NCBI GenBank assembly: GCA_023525715.1
Contig: CM042012.1
Span: 53,683,004 to 53,747,003, forward strand
Direction of reading: 5' to 3'
Length of the DNA stretch: 64,000 bases
From: Cichorium intybus
Lineage: Eukaryota > Streptophyta > Magnoliopsida > Asterales > Asteraceae
A program made the translations under genes and the position numbers. Shown here piece after piece: positions 23,939-35,900 of this stretch (positions are counted from its first letter, which is position 1; every line of letters begins with the position of its first letter). The notes beneath the pieces were generated by a model, which saw only the letters and a list, made by a program, of their open reading frames with translations, ran no database searches and had not been told where the DNA came from.

Positions 23939-25312
23939 ATGGAGACCAACACTACCGAAGCATCTGTTTCATCAACCACTACGCGTACATGGCATGACTT
24001 TCTAGAACGTATGCGACAACCTTCCGCAACAGAATTCGTCAAAACCATCAAAAACTTCATAGTCACATTCTCAAAAACCGACCCAAATCCCGAAACCGAC
24101 ACCGAATCCGTACAAGAATTCTTCGCCACCATGGACGCTAATTTCCGGGCCCACCCGCTATGGGCGGGTCGTACAGAAGACGAATTAGAAAGTACCAGTG
24201 AAGGCCTCGAAAAATACATAATGACAAAACTATTCCCTCGCGTATTCGCTACACACCCAAACGATACCAAAATAGACAACGAACTTTACAACAAATCACT
24301 TCTAATCCAACAATTTATCCTACCCGAACACTTAGACATTCGACCCGTGTATCAAAACGAAACCTCGTGGTTACCCGCGCAAAAAGAGCTTCAAAAGATT
24401 AATAGTTACAAAGCACCGCGAGATAAACTTGCGTGTATTATTAGTTGTTGTAAGGTTATAAGTACATCGCTATTTAACGCGTCTGAGAGTGGGAGTCCAC
24501 CTGGCGCGGATGACTTTCTTCCGGTTTTAATTTATGTTACGATTAAAGCGAACCCGAGTCAATTGCATTCGAATTTGGTTTATATTCAACGGTTTAGGAA
24601 CCGGTTACGGTTAGTTGGAGAAGCGGAGTATCTTTTCACGAATATGTTATCGGCGGAATCGTTTATTTTGAATATAGATGGAAAAGCGTTGTCGATGGAT
24701 GAAAGTGAGTTTGAAAGGAATATGGAATCTGCGAGAACGATTGTTGCGGGACTTTCCGGGGAGTATAATGTGAATGTGGAAACTCGAAGGGGTGAAAGTG
24801 AAAATGTGAGGGAGTTGAAGTTGAAGGAGGTGCTTTCGGTTTCGGATTTGGAAAATAAAGGCGCGGGGGTGGTGGTTGAGGAAAAGGCGAGTGAAAAGTT
24901 TTGGAATTTTCCGTTTTTGTACTCGAGAGCTGCGGATTTGAGAGTGGGTGATGTGGAAGAGTTGTTGAATGGTTATAAGCAACTTGTGTTTAAGTATGTT
25001 TGTCTTGCTAAAGGATTGGGTGCTCCCGTGGTGCCGCCTGGGGCCACCGCAGATAGTGGTGGGGAAGGGGTGGGTGTTCCGGCACCACCGCCGGAAACCC
25101 AAACTGGTGGTGGTGGAATAGAAGGTAGTAGGAAGGAGTCGGGTGTTCCGGTAGCACCACCGGAATCATCTGAGGTGGAGGTGGTGGATGGTGGCCAGGG
25201 GGATGATGTTAGAGTAGAAGGTGGTGGGAATGATGGTGTCGGGGCTTCTACAGGTGAAACTCCGGTGGCTGGAGAAGTTGTTCCTCATGTAGAGGTAAAT
25301 GTTGAAAAATAA
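23939..25312 (+). CDS. VPS9a-like guanine nucleotide exchange factor for Rab5 GTPases, uninterrupted ORF
   Basis: A 457-residue protein collinear with Arabidopsis VPS9A. Residues 18-40 match the N-terminus (WHDFLERMRQPSATEFVKTI), about 64-105 match AHPLWAG...EKYIMTKLF, and about 145-250 are the VPS9 domain (KELQKINSYKAPRDKL, then DDFLPVLIYVTIKANP, then YLFTNMLSAESF). Catalytic-type residues are present: Asp191 and Pro195 in DDFLP, and Tyr231/Thr234 in YLFT. The motif SVSDLENKGAG and the C-terminal block LRVGDVEELLNGYKQLVFKYVC are also shared. VPS9a activates Rab5-type GTPases on endosomes. The last 95 residues are Pro/Gly/Val-rich and of low complexity. The ORF has no introns; I recall the Arabidopsis gene as intron-containing, so a retrocopy is possible. 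Confidence 0.88.
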   Translation: METNTTEASVSSTTTRTWHDFLERMRQPSATEFVKTIKNFIVTFSKTDPNPETDTESVQEFFATMDANFRAHPLWAGRTEDELESTSEGLEKYIMTKLFPRVFATHPNDTKIDNELYNKSLLIQQFILPEHLDIRPVYQNETSWLPAQKELQKINSYKAPRDKLACIISCCKVISTSLFNASESGSPPGADDFLPVLIYVTIKANPSQLHSNLVYIQRFRNRLRLVGEAEYLFTNMLSAESFILNIDGKALSMDESEFERNMESARTIVAGLSGEYNVNVETRRGESENVRELKLKEVLSVSDLENKGAGVVVEEKASEKFWNFPFLYSRAADLRVGDVEELLNGYKQLVFKYVCLAKGLGAPVVPPGATADSGGEGVGVPAPPPETQTGGGGIEGSRKESGVPVAPPESSEVEVVDGGQGDDVRVEGGGNDGVGASTGETPVAGEVVPHVEVNVEK

Positions 25313-25565
25313 AATTTTAATTGTTATATTTTTGTGGATTAGATTTTTCATTTATTTGTTTATTCGGTCAATGTGTCTTTTGGTTATATTCAGCTCTTTA
25401 AAATGGGAAAATAGTGAGAGAAGACTCAACTAACGCAAATAAACTTTCATTCATCAAACTATGCAAAAACAATGAAATTATTGGCTCTTAATCAAGATAA
25501 AAAGGTCTAGTGTACAAATATAGCAAAATTTAAAAAAAAAAAAGTATCAAAATTGCAATGCAATC
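25313..25565. other. Convergent gap between the VPS9a-like and seven-exon genes
   Basis: The two genes converge with 253 bp between their stop codons, which must hold both 3' UTRs. A run of 12 A's lies at about 25532-25543. Confidence 0.6.
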
Positions 25566-28493
25566 CTATTGTTTACCAGAAGTCTTTTCAGCCAATGGAG
25601 TTCTTGAGCAGTGAACAGAAAGTTGACCACCTTTGACTTCTGGAACCCCATCCCTATCGAGATCAATCACCTCAAAGAATCTACTTAAACCATTGATTTG
25701 ATCTTCAATGCTACACACATTCTCCTTTTGATCATTCTCATCTTGCTTTTGTTTCATGTTTATTGTAGCTTCATCCTTCTGCTTCTTTATCTCTATATTC
25801 ATTCTGTTCTTTAACATCTCCTTTTGCGCTTGTCCACCTGGCTTCAACTTGCTAAAACCCACACCAACTTTTCCATCTTTTAAGCAATTCTTGTTTGTGT
25901 TAAAGGGTTGCTCCTATGGGGACAAAATTTACAAAAAATATACCAAGTAAGTTCATGTGACAAACAAAACAAGAAGCTAGAATTGCATGAATAAATAATA
26001 ATAATAACCTCATCAAAGAACCCAATTTTAGGCGATGGCATTCGGAGACCCGAAGATTTTATCTTTCTTTTCGGTCCGTTAGAAAACAAGTGACTTCCTA
26101 TCGATGATCTTGTCACCTTGTTGCTAGTAAACTCAGGTGAAGATAAAGATAAAGATTCTGAAAACCATTCTTCAATGGATGTGCTTGAAGTTGAAGAACA
26201 AGTGGATGATAACGGTTTTGTGTTTCTTGGAGTGGTTTTCCTTCGAAAAGATTTAGAAGATGAAGCACTGGACGATGATTCATATGAGCAATGAACATTC
26301 GAGTCGTTTTGAATTGGAGAAGCAAAAGAAGTTGATTTAGGAAGAGTAGATAAGTCTCCACATCGAGACTTCTTGGAAACACTCGAATCCGTCCCTACAC
26401 AAAACAAGAAAAAATGAGCAAATAAAAATAAAAAAAATTCAATCGTCTCCATACCTAACCCCGCTTTTCTCGATTTATTCTTTGTTTTCGAGCTATCTGA
26501 ACCTTCGATGGATTGCTTGTTGGTAAGTTTGGGTGTGTCCGGTTTTTGCCAGCTTGGCACCTTTGATCCTTGGCACTTTGGAGCTCGAACCGGTTTTGCC
26601 TTAAATTTGAAGAAATTTTGTTGATTTTTGGAGTTTGGAAGAAGGGAGAAAAGTTATAATCGTTGAATAATGAATATACACACCTTGTTTTGAGGGCAAG
26701 TGTTTGTTTTCTTGGAGGCTGAGATGAGGGAAAGTACATATTTAAGCTTGATTTTATAAATAATGTGTGATTAAATAAAAATGATGCTTGATACCAGATG
26801 ACGTTTGATTATGAGTAGTAAGTCTGTTTGGAGATTGGTTAATGGAGTCGGGTTTGTTGAAGCCTTTATTTATCATATACAACTCTTCAGGATTTAAGAC
26901 ACCTGCGTATGTCACAAAGCATGCATTGAGAACAATAATCAATCTGATGACTTGTATATTACTGTTTCTTTTTGACTGTATTTATTGCCACGACTCAAAT
27001 GATTTAATCTTTTACTAAATCTATTTTTTGGACTTCCATATTCAACACCTTTAAGTTGAACAGCAGCCTAATCCAACTACTTGTAAAAAAATAATATTTA
27101 TAATCAGTTTTATTATATTTAATATAACGAAAAATGTATATTTATTTCATCCAAGAACAAATCAAACTAATCAATTTACATATATTTGAAGTTAAGTAAA
27201 AGGACACAATATAAAATTAAAGATTTTGGAATTGTATAAAATATATGCGAATATTAGTCTATTGGGGATGCAAAATTACAAAATTTATAGTATTTTGTTT
27301 TTATATTAAATGAATCGCCAAAAACCCAACCTTGGTCAACCAAGGTTGGTTAGGGGCCACTTTTTTTTATCTATTTACTTTTTCAAATGTTTTTTTTAAA
27401 TATTTATTGTTAATTTAATCATAAATTTGAGAATAATTTATTATATAAAAATACAGATTTATTGAAAACCGCAAACAACCAACTCGCCACTCGCCACTTT
27501 TGTTTATTCTTTTGCTTTCTTCTCGATGTTATTATTATTATTATTATTTTTCTCAATCGATGATCTAATTCCCAAATAGCCTATTCACCAGAGAATACGG
27601 TTGGGTTAAACATATTACATTATCTATATAAATTTGATTTTTGTAAGGACCTTATAAGTCATAGGCTTGTCCCATGTCTTGGAGAAAAGATGCGAAAAAC
27701 AAACCTTTATTGGAAAAAGACTCATATAAACCTCAAGAATTACCTGCACTGGTGAAGAAGGCACTGTCCCAGGCTAAACTTCTACGCAAGAAACTTGCTC
27801 TTCTTGGCTCCATGGATTCAGACTGTGCTTGATCAATCCGCTCCAGTACTTGCGAATTAATACTTTCAAACAGCTTGATACGATCACACTCATTCAGATT
27901 GTCGTATGTTACTGCAAAACAAGTGCGCTCATAAAACGTTATTCAATTGTTTGCAACTAGAAACTAAATGCGATCATAAAAAAGTGATTCAACTCTTTTT
28001 GGATAGTCTTACTGAATCTCCTTCTTCTCTGTGTTGTTTTCCAACTTAGTAAAAATGAGGGTAAATCACCAAAAGAGACAAATTTACTATTCCACGTGAA
28101 TTTTTGGCCAGATTCTTCAATTCGATGATGAAGATGATTGTATTTGTTCAATTGATTGAAATTTATGCATCGTTTTAATCAGTTTTTTTTGGTATAAGAT
28201 GCACATGAGTTTGTACGATTGAATAATTTGAATTACATGTTAATCATCTAGAAATCGATTCGAATTTAATTAGAAGAAATAAAGTGATAGAGAAGAAAAT
28301 TAACAAAAAGTCGAAAATCACAGAGCGTACGTAGACGAAGTGGAAGATGGTCAAAGAGAAGATAATCTGCACCTGAAAGTCGAAGATCTTCGAGAGAATC
28401 TCGAAAAGGAAACGCAACTAAGTAATCATCTTCCTCCGAAAAATCTATAAGTCGCAGTTCATCCTCTCCTATATGATTCGTCTCGCACGTCAT
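25566..28493 (-). CDS. Unrecognised plant protein, seven exons, 436 residues
   Basis: Minus-strand exons, in order: 28493-28373, 27911-27744, 26902-26795, 26718-26684, 26599-26455, 26394-26009, 25913-25566. All six introns are GT-AG and every junction keeps phase (1311 bases in total). Residues 1-40 are acidic (GEDELRLIDFSEEDDYL). Residues 77-104 read RRASFLRRSLAWDSAFFTSA then GVLNPEEL, spanning the exon 2/3 join. The middle (about 200-290) is Ser-rich. The motif RMPSPKIGFFDE ends exon 6 (residues 310-321). The tail has a Lys/Gln-rich helix (QAQKEMLKNRMNIEIKKQKD). No signal peptide, membrane segment or known catalytic motif. I believe I have seen the SLAWD-AFFT and PSPK-GFF blocks in uncharacterised plant proteins, but I cannot name the family. 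The model, including the 35-base exon 4, is a hand assembly. Confidence 0.75.
27326..27349. repeat. Perfect inverted repeat in intron 2 of the seven-exon gene
   Basis: Ten-base arms CCAACCTTGG / CCAAGGTTGG around TCAA. It could be part of a small transposon remnant; no flanking duplication was found. Confidence 0.7.
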
Positions 28494-28916
28494 TCTTGCC
28501 CTAAATTACTCAATTGAACTGGATTTGTAATTTTGTATATGCATACGCGCAACTCGATTGAGATGATGAAGAAGAAAAACATAAGGTTGAAATCCAAGAT
28601 CACGAACAGATGAAATTCAAATTAGTTGAAATGAGAATGCAATCAATGAAAGAATCAACGATCATTCTAAATAAAATCAGAATTAATTACTACAAGATGC
28701 TATTTATTGCCAAAGATTTGAAAACGCATGACCAAATTCTGGACAAACTTGAGAGCAATGGGCTACGGTGATGAAGGGTGTGAGGGATCAGGTGTGACTC
28801 GCTCGTGGGTACTATGATTTAGCCGTCCATACTGATTGCGCCACCTGTCAGATGATGGGCAGGTGATCGTTAGTAGACGCTCCTGTGTAAAATAAAGGCG
28901 GCCACTTTCTAAACAA
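28494..28916. other. Upstream region of the seven-exon gene
   Basis: No ORF of note. It is presumed to contain the 5' UTR and promoter of the minus-strand gene. Confidence 0.4.
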
Positions 28917-28924
28917 GCGGGAAA
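28917..28924 (-). promoter_or_regulatory. E2F-type site upstream of the seven-exon gene
   Basis: The minus strand reads TTTCCCGC, an exact E2F/DP consensus, about 424 bp before that gene's ATG and 57 bp from the edge of MITE 2. It hints at cell-cycle control. Confidence 0.4.
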
Positions 28925-28980
28925 TTTTTATTCTCTTCACGCAGTCATCTTATTAGCACAGCCGAATGTTGTGTAAATTC

Positions 28981-29809
<829 letters not shown>

Positions 29810-29835
29810 GTAAATTCAGCCATCTTAGCAACACG

Positions 29836-30104
29836 TGTTCACGACTTCTCCATCAATTATTCAGAAAAATACTTATTACCTCAAATCATTCTTAATTTTA
29901 TAATATAAAAATTAATTTTATTTTACAAAAAGAAGGAGAGGAAGAGAGAGTGTGAAATGGAGAGAGAAAGAGAAAGAGATGGCAAGGAGTGACCATCCTC
30001 ATGTTCATCCTCATGTAGTCATGTTTATCCCACCACATCATCACAAATATCACACCCTACCAAGGTGGGATGGTGTTCATATATGGTCACACCAACCATA
30101 TAGG
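29836..30104 (+). repeat. Upstream part of Harbinger-associated repeat, copy 1
   Basis: This segment, continued after copia B at 37204, is homologous to 38753-39000 (shared word: ttacctcaaatcattctta versus ttaccttaaatcattctta). Copia B is inserted within it, with atagg at 30100-30104. Confidence 0.6.
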
Positions 30105-30867
30105 TGTTGGATTAGGTGTCTAAGCCATGACATTATATTTGTATTAATCTTGTTGATTGAAGCAAAGTCCATTTGGGTTGCCCTCATAGCAGGAGGATTG
30201 ATGTAGAAGTCAGTAGAGAGAAAGGTTGATTTATTAATTGTTTAATAAATCAATAAAAATAAATAAATAGTTTATTTATATATTTAAGTGTTAATATATT
30301 AATTAGAAACTATAATAATTAATTAGAAATTAATCTAGAATTAATTGGATTTAATTTGGAGATTAATTTAATTAATTAAAAGTGCAGGGACTGGTTTTGT
30401 AATTATTCAATAGTTGAATATCGACTGGTCAGTCTAGAGGTTAAAGGTGGCGAGATTTGTGGTGCCACCACAAGGATCTCGAAACCCTAATTAGGGTTTA
30501 AGTAAAGCCTTGTCCAATTGGTAAAAAGGCTTGCCAAAGTTGGGCTCTAGGGTTTTAAGCTGTGCCACCTGATACTATAAATAGGGAACCGTGGGGAACC
30601 CTAATTTGTGCCAAACACATCTCTCTGAAGTAACTCTACTGTCTTCTCTCCTCCATTGCTTGGGTGTGAATCCATTTGAGGCAAGACACTTGTGCTGCTA
30701 GCTTCTGGATCAAGAATCAAAGGTTGGTTCTTCTGATTTATTCTTTAGAAATAATTGTTGGCCTTTAGGTTTTTATTATATGTTCATAGTAGAAAAACAT
30801 AGATTTTATTTAGGTTTGCATGTGAACTTAGGAATTTTCTGGTTCATAGTTTGTATAAAACCCTTCA
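30105..30867 (+). repeat. 5' LTR of copia copy B
   Basis: 763 bp, TGTTGG...CCTTCA, with a TATA box TATAAATAG at 30576-30584. Confidence 0.92.
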
Positions 30868-30868
30868 G

Positions 30869-30880
30869 TGGTATCAGAGC
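30869..30880 (+). promoter_or_regulatory. Primer binding site, copia copy B
   Basis: TGGTATCAGAGC, complementary to the initiator tRNA-Met 3' end, lies one base after the LTR. Confidence 0.9.
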
Positions 30881-32092
30881 TTGGCTGTTTTTCTTGTGAA
30901 TTGCTATAATTGTCTTGTAACCAAGGGTTTTGTGCGAAAATAATAACCCTTGGGAAGGCCATTTCGTTCTTGGTGGCTAGGGTTTCAAAAACCCTAGCCT
31001 CCCTCCCCTTTTGGCGATTTCCTAGTTGCCTTGGATAGTAGATTGTTATTTTTGGTAATTGTTGATTAATTAAATAACCAGAATCCTTTATCCCATGCTT
31101 GTAATTTTCGAAATCTAGGGGATAAAGATAGGTAATTAATTTGATTAATTTGTAATGCCTATCTTTGATTTAATTAATTTAATCAATAGTTTAATTAAAA
31201 GATAAATTAAATCACCTAAAGGGTTTAAATTTAATTTTAAATTATTTGATAATTTGCGAAAATTAAAGGATTAAATCCTAAATATTTTAATAAGATTAAA
31301 ATACATCTTATACATAGTATAATTAAAAGTTAAAATTATTTGTATAAGATTAAATTGGTTAGTCTTACCGTTAGTAGGCCTCATTCACAAAACTGTCCTA
31401 TAAAGAGGGTATAAGACGACTGCCTATAAAATGGTAGTCTAATGGGTGTACACTCTCTCCCACCGCTCTCCTGGTCAGTCGAGTGTCGTTAGCCGAACGG
31501 GTTTGATAGAACCACTAAGCCACTTAAAAGTATAATGCTATAATTGAAAGTACTAGAACCTTGAAGAAAATCCCAATCTAGTTACTTTAGGTCAAAAATG
31601 TAAATGAGTTGCTAATCCATGAAGTTGCACATTGCACTTTGTGAAACATTGGTGGAGCGTGTGTGGTTAACCGACACATCAACAGGGGTTCACAAAGAGT
31701 TGCAATAGGTTTCTCGATTTTACCATTATTGATGGAGCATGTGTGGTTAACCTGCACGTCAATTAGAGATGGTAATTGACTTCGAGAGTACCAAGCTAAC
31801 TTGCATGATTATTCACACCCGGTTTGTGATCCTCGGCATCCCAGTCACAAACAGTGGGGCACATCCGAGATTAAACATGCCATTGAACCGTTCAATGAAT
31901 CTCAACAGATCTAGGAATTTCATAAGATGAAATTGATAAGTGTATTATCTACCTTAATGACCATTATGTTGTGATTACGACATCCCTCTTCACATCATAG
32001 TAGGGGTATTTTGGATCCTAGCCTTAATAAATAATAAATTGGGTAATTATTTAAAAGGAATGATTAAACTAATAAAATTCTGTTTATCTAAG
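30881..32092 (+). other. Long leader between LTR and gag, copia copy B
   Basis: About 1.2 kb with no ORF. It includes two short near-repeats (ggtggagcgtgtgtggttaac at 31651 and a similar one at 31733) that are also present in copies A and C. Confidence 0.6.
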
Positions 32093-32908
32093 ATGTCTAT
32101 ATCAAGTATCGATTCTCTCCCTTCTCCTCCTTCACCCATTTCTGAGAGCATCAGAAAGCACCTGCCAAATATGGAAAGGCTGACTGGCCTTAACTATAAG
32201 GAATGGCTTCGCAATTGGAGACTGGTTCTCGTTATTGCTGGCAAGCTACATCTCACCGAGTATCCGATCCCGGTTCCACCGGAACAAGTCATCATAAAGA
32301 GTCTTTATGATAAGCATGACCTATCAGTTGATGAATCCGAAAAGATTCGTGACCTCATGCTATTAACCATTGACCCCGAGTTCCGCCGGGATTTTGAGTC
32401 CCTGGGGCCATATGAGTTAATGCAATTGGTTGAGGAAAAGTTCCAAAAACCAGTTGAAGAGAAACTAACTAGGATCTTCAAAAGACTTGCAGAGTGCAAG
32501 CTGAAAGAAGGAAGTAGCATCGACTCTAATGTTCTTCAGATTGAAGCATACATAGGCGAATTGTATAAACTTGGTTATTCCATGAGTCAGGATATGAGTG
32601 TTAACATTCTACTCGCTTCGCTGACTAGCAAGTACGATCTGTTCATTCATACGTATAGAAAGGAAGACCAGAAAAAGGCTTTTATGGAAACGCGTCCACT
32701 GTTGACTTTGTACGAGTCACTCTTGGATAGGCATAGCTCCAATGGTTCAGCTACTTCTGGATTGAGTCCAGTGAAGAGACGTAACAAGAAACGATCCAGA
32801 TCGTCTGGACATGTCTCAAACTGGGAACCTATAGAATTGGATACAGTCACGGAAAGATTGGAAGACGCTCCAAGGTCAAAATCTCTTGAAAACTCAGGGA
32901 ATCAGTAA
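32093..32908 (+). CDS. Copia gag polyprotein, copy B
   Basis: A 271-residue ORF. I chose the ATG at 32093 because the matching ATG is kept in copy C (49522). The protein starts MSISSIDSLPSPPSPISESI, then MERLTGLNYKEWLRNWRLVL and the UBN2/Retrotran_gag_2-like helical core to about residue 215. A Lys/Arg-rich stretch (VKRRNKKRSRS) follows, with no CCHC knuckle. It would form the capsid in the cytoplasm. The C-terminus (ENSGNQ stop) is different from copies A and C because two segments found there, of 80 and 72 bp with splice-site ends, are absent here. This is the only full-length gag of the three copies. Confidence 0.85.
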   Translation: MSISSIDSLPSPPSPISESIRKHLPNMERLTGLNYKEWLRNWRLVLVIAGKLHLTEYPIPVPPEQVIIKSLYDKHDLSVDESEKIRDLMLLTIDPEFRRDFESLGPYELMQLVEEKFQKPVEEKLTRIFKRLAECKLKEGSSIDSNVLQIEAYIGELYKLGYSMSQDMSVNILLASLTSKYDLFIHTYRKEDQKKAFMETRPLLTLYESLLDRHSSNGSATSGLSPVKRRNKKRSRSSGHVSNWEPIELDTVTERLEDAPRSKSLENSGNQ

Positions 32909-35900
32909 GATATTAAAATATTGTTATTAGCTTTTAGATGCGTGCGACATTGTCTATCATATAATACATTGTTCAAGGTCTAGTTGGACAGGACTTTGGA
33001 ATCATTTGACTTAGAGTCATATGATGAATTGAGTTCTTAATGTGGCAAGAAATGAATCACCCAAAGATCCAGTTGGACAGGACTTTGGAATCATTTGACT
33101 TAAAGTCAAATGATGATTAAGTTCTTTATACAACACATGTGGCAAGAAATGAATCACCCAAAGATCCAGAGGATAGGATTTTGGAATCAGTTGACTTAGA
33201 GTCAAGTGATGATTGCAAGTCTTGAACAAAGTAACAAAGTCATAAGTTTACATAGAGATGTAAAAGACATTAAGATTAGGAGCAACGAACACATCAGTTA
33301 CTGTGTATTGCTCGAATCTTCGAAAAGAACACAATTAGTTATACTTCGCGATATATGTCAATTGGTATGACGAATATGGCTTCGCTTAACAGAATAAGCG
33401 ATTGAATTGAAACCTTGAACGGTTCAAGGACTTCAAAGGAAGTATAAAATCCACAGAACCTGAGTGACATCATGAACTGAGAAAGTGTTTCACAGTCTAT
33501 TCTCTTCCAAGAACATTAAATGTTATAATGTGTCTTAGGGAAGATGATGGAGCGTTAGTCGAAATAGTTCGATCCTCAATGCATGAGATACACCTTCAAT
33601 TAGTTTCCGATAAATTGAATACTAATCCAGTCAGACCATATAAACCATATTCCAACCACATCCTAGACTAAGTAGGTCTTGCAGGCACTGTCTGAAATGT
33701 GAAGCTGGGATTATCCCGCTTACACATAGAAAGTCCAGGGTCTTGTAGTGTTTCGTCCAAACCTCATGGCTAGCCTGAACCTGATCAGCAATGCTGTTTC
33801 ACTAGCTATCCCGCTGTACCTGTAAAAGAAGAGCTCTTTTAGAAAGAACTCATGTTTTAAGGAAACAGTGGGAGTTGGGACAGCCCTGAATGAGTTCAGG
33901 ATTAGCCAAATGAAAGAACCTTTAGTCATCACTAGGCTTATAGCAGAAATCAGATTTCTGTTTTAATACTGACATAATCTTCTCTTGACCACTAGCTTTG
34001 ATCACCATCATAAGTAGTTATGATCGAGGTGACATACCATTTGGTGGTAAAACACTATAGTTGGTATGGATTGACAATCCAACTACTTGGAAGCATTGGT
34101 GAGCCTGATTGCTGCCAATTAAGAGAACCTTAGAACGAGATACAGTCTATGGGGCAGTTTGATTGATTTTACACCTGGTCTAAAAACCAGTGGGAGTAAT
34201 TGAATCATCAAAAGAAAGCAACATGGACATAAACGTACCTTCAGAACATCTCGTTGAGTGAGACGATACTCGGAGTCAAGTAATTGATTCCGGGAGAAGC
34301 ACTCTTAATAGAAGATGAAATCCGAAAGGATATTGCATGGCACATTGAGAGTCATTAGTGGAGCGCCGTGTGGATCACCGGCACACTAATAGGGACTCAC
34401 AAAGAGTGTCCCAATACAAAGGTACATGGGCCCGGGATTACCCCATGGGCATCTCGCAAGAAAGGATATTCAGATTCTCAAAATATGCCAAATGATTGGA
34501 TTTTGAGAAAGGGCTGAAAGATTTCCATTAAGATGTCAGAAAGGTTTTGATTCTCAAAATGTGCCAAAAGTTCTGGATTTTGTGAATAGTCCATAACCGT
34601 TTCAAAGCCAGTGGGAGTGTCGTTGTTATCTACTATCTCCATATGTGGGTTACATACTGTTTCTAGGAAACGTCTCTTTTCATTACAAAGTGTAATAACT
34701 TGGTGTTAAGAGACGGGTCGCTATGAAAGACTTAATAGAGATATGGCATACTCAGGTGGTTGTGAACATCTATGAGATAGATCAAGACTCTGCCAATATG
34801 ATCTTGATGAGATTCAAGATGCATAGCCCAAGGAAAGGAGTTTTCTATCATTGTAAAGTATGATGATTTGGCATGAGAGATATAAAGAAGGTGCAACATA
34901 CTCACATAATCCATAGACATCTATCAGATAGATATTATCATCAGTATAGACCTAGCCATAGTAAGCATGATCTTGGTAAGATTCAAGATGCATGAGAAAA
35001 AGTCTCCGAAATGGAATAGTTATTAAGTCGTGACACAAGGATTATAAGTAATCTTAAGATTCCAAAAGGGTTTGGAATAAGATTAGATCGGATTCCACGA
35101 GCTTCTTGGATCGATCAAAAGTGTCATGAACATGTCCTGATGACTTAATGCTTAAAGCATAGTATGTCAGATTCAGGATATGACCTGGCTGGGGATACTT
35201 AATGGATTCTATACATACGTGAGAAATCATTGGGAAATGATTGGGGTGAATGTTAATAGTAATTTGAAAAGAGTTTCAAATAAGTAAAATGACTTAATGG
35301 TTAAAGAATTTCGTTGGTATTCCGATGGAGCGCGTTTGGGTCACCGGCACATCGTAACACCTCGAAATAGTCTTACGGTGCAGTCATGTGGACTAAAGAT
35401 CCCAAGAACCATGGAAAGTCCCAGTACACAGAATGGAGTTGTAAGTGAGAATGACAGTATGACTAAATTGAGATATCATCGGAAGAATGTCCAATTGGAT
35501 AAAGTGTATCAATGTATGACATTTGGATACATAGAAAGAGTAAAAAGTCATATAGACATAGATATATAACATGAATTAAAAGTTTAAAAGGAATATAGAA
35601 ACCGATAATAGTTTTATGAAGAGTCCGACTTGGTGATTACCTCGTGGAGACTTGGTAATAAGCAAGAGTAGCTACCAGTCAGATTTTATGTTTCATCTTT
35701 GCATGTTTTCACTTCCCGAATAATTTGATTATTCAAAGGTCCACAGTCGCTCATACTTTTAGGGAGTATGTGTGAACGAAGACTGTCGTGAATTGGTTTG
35801 TAGATTGTCTAAGGAGTTAGACATTGCAGTAAGACTGCTGCAACATTCATGAGTACTTAGAAATAGAGATTTGAGTATTGGATAAACCCGCGCTCAATAG

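Noticed and set aside
26455..26739. Separate small minus-strand gene starting MYFPSSQPP
   Set aside because: The seven-exon model explains this DNA better: a 35-base exon and an intron fit in phase with good splice sites.
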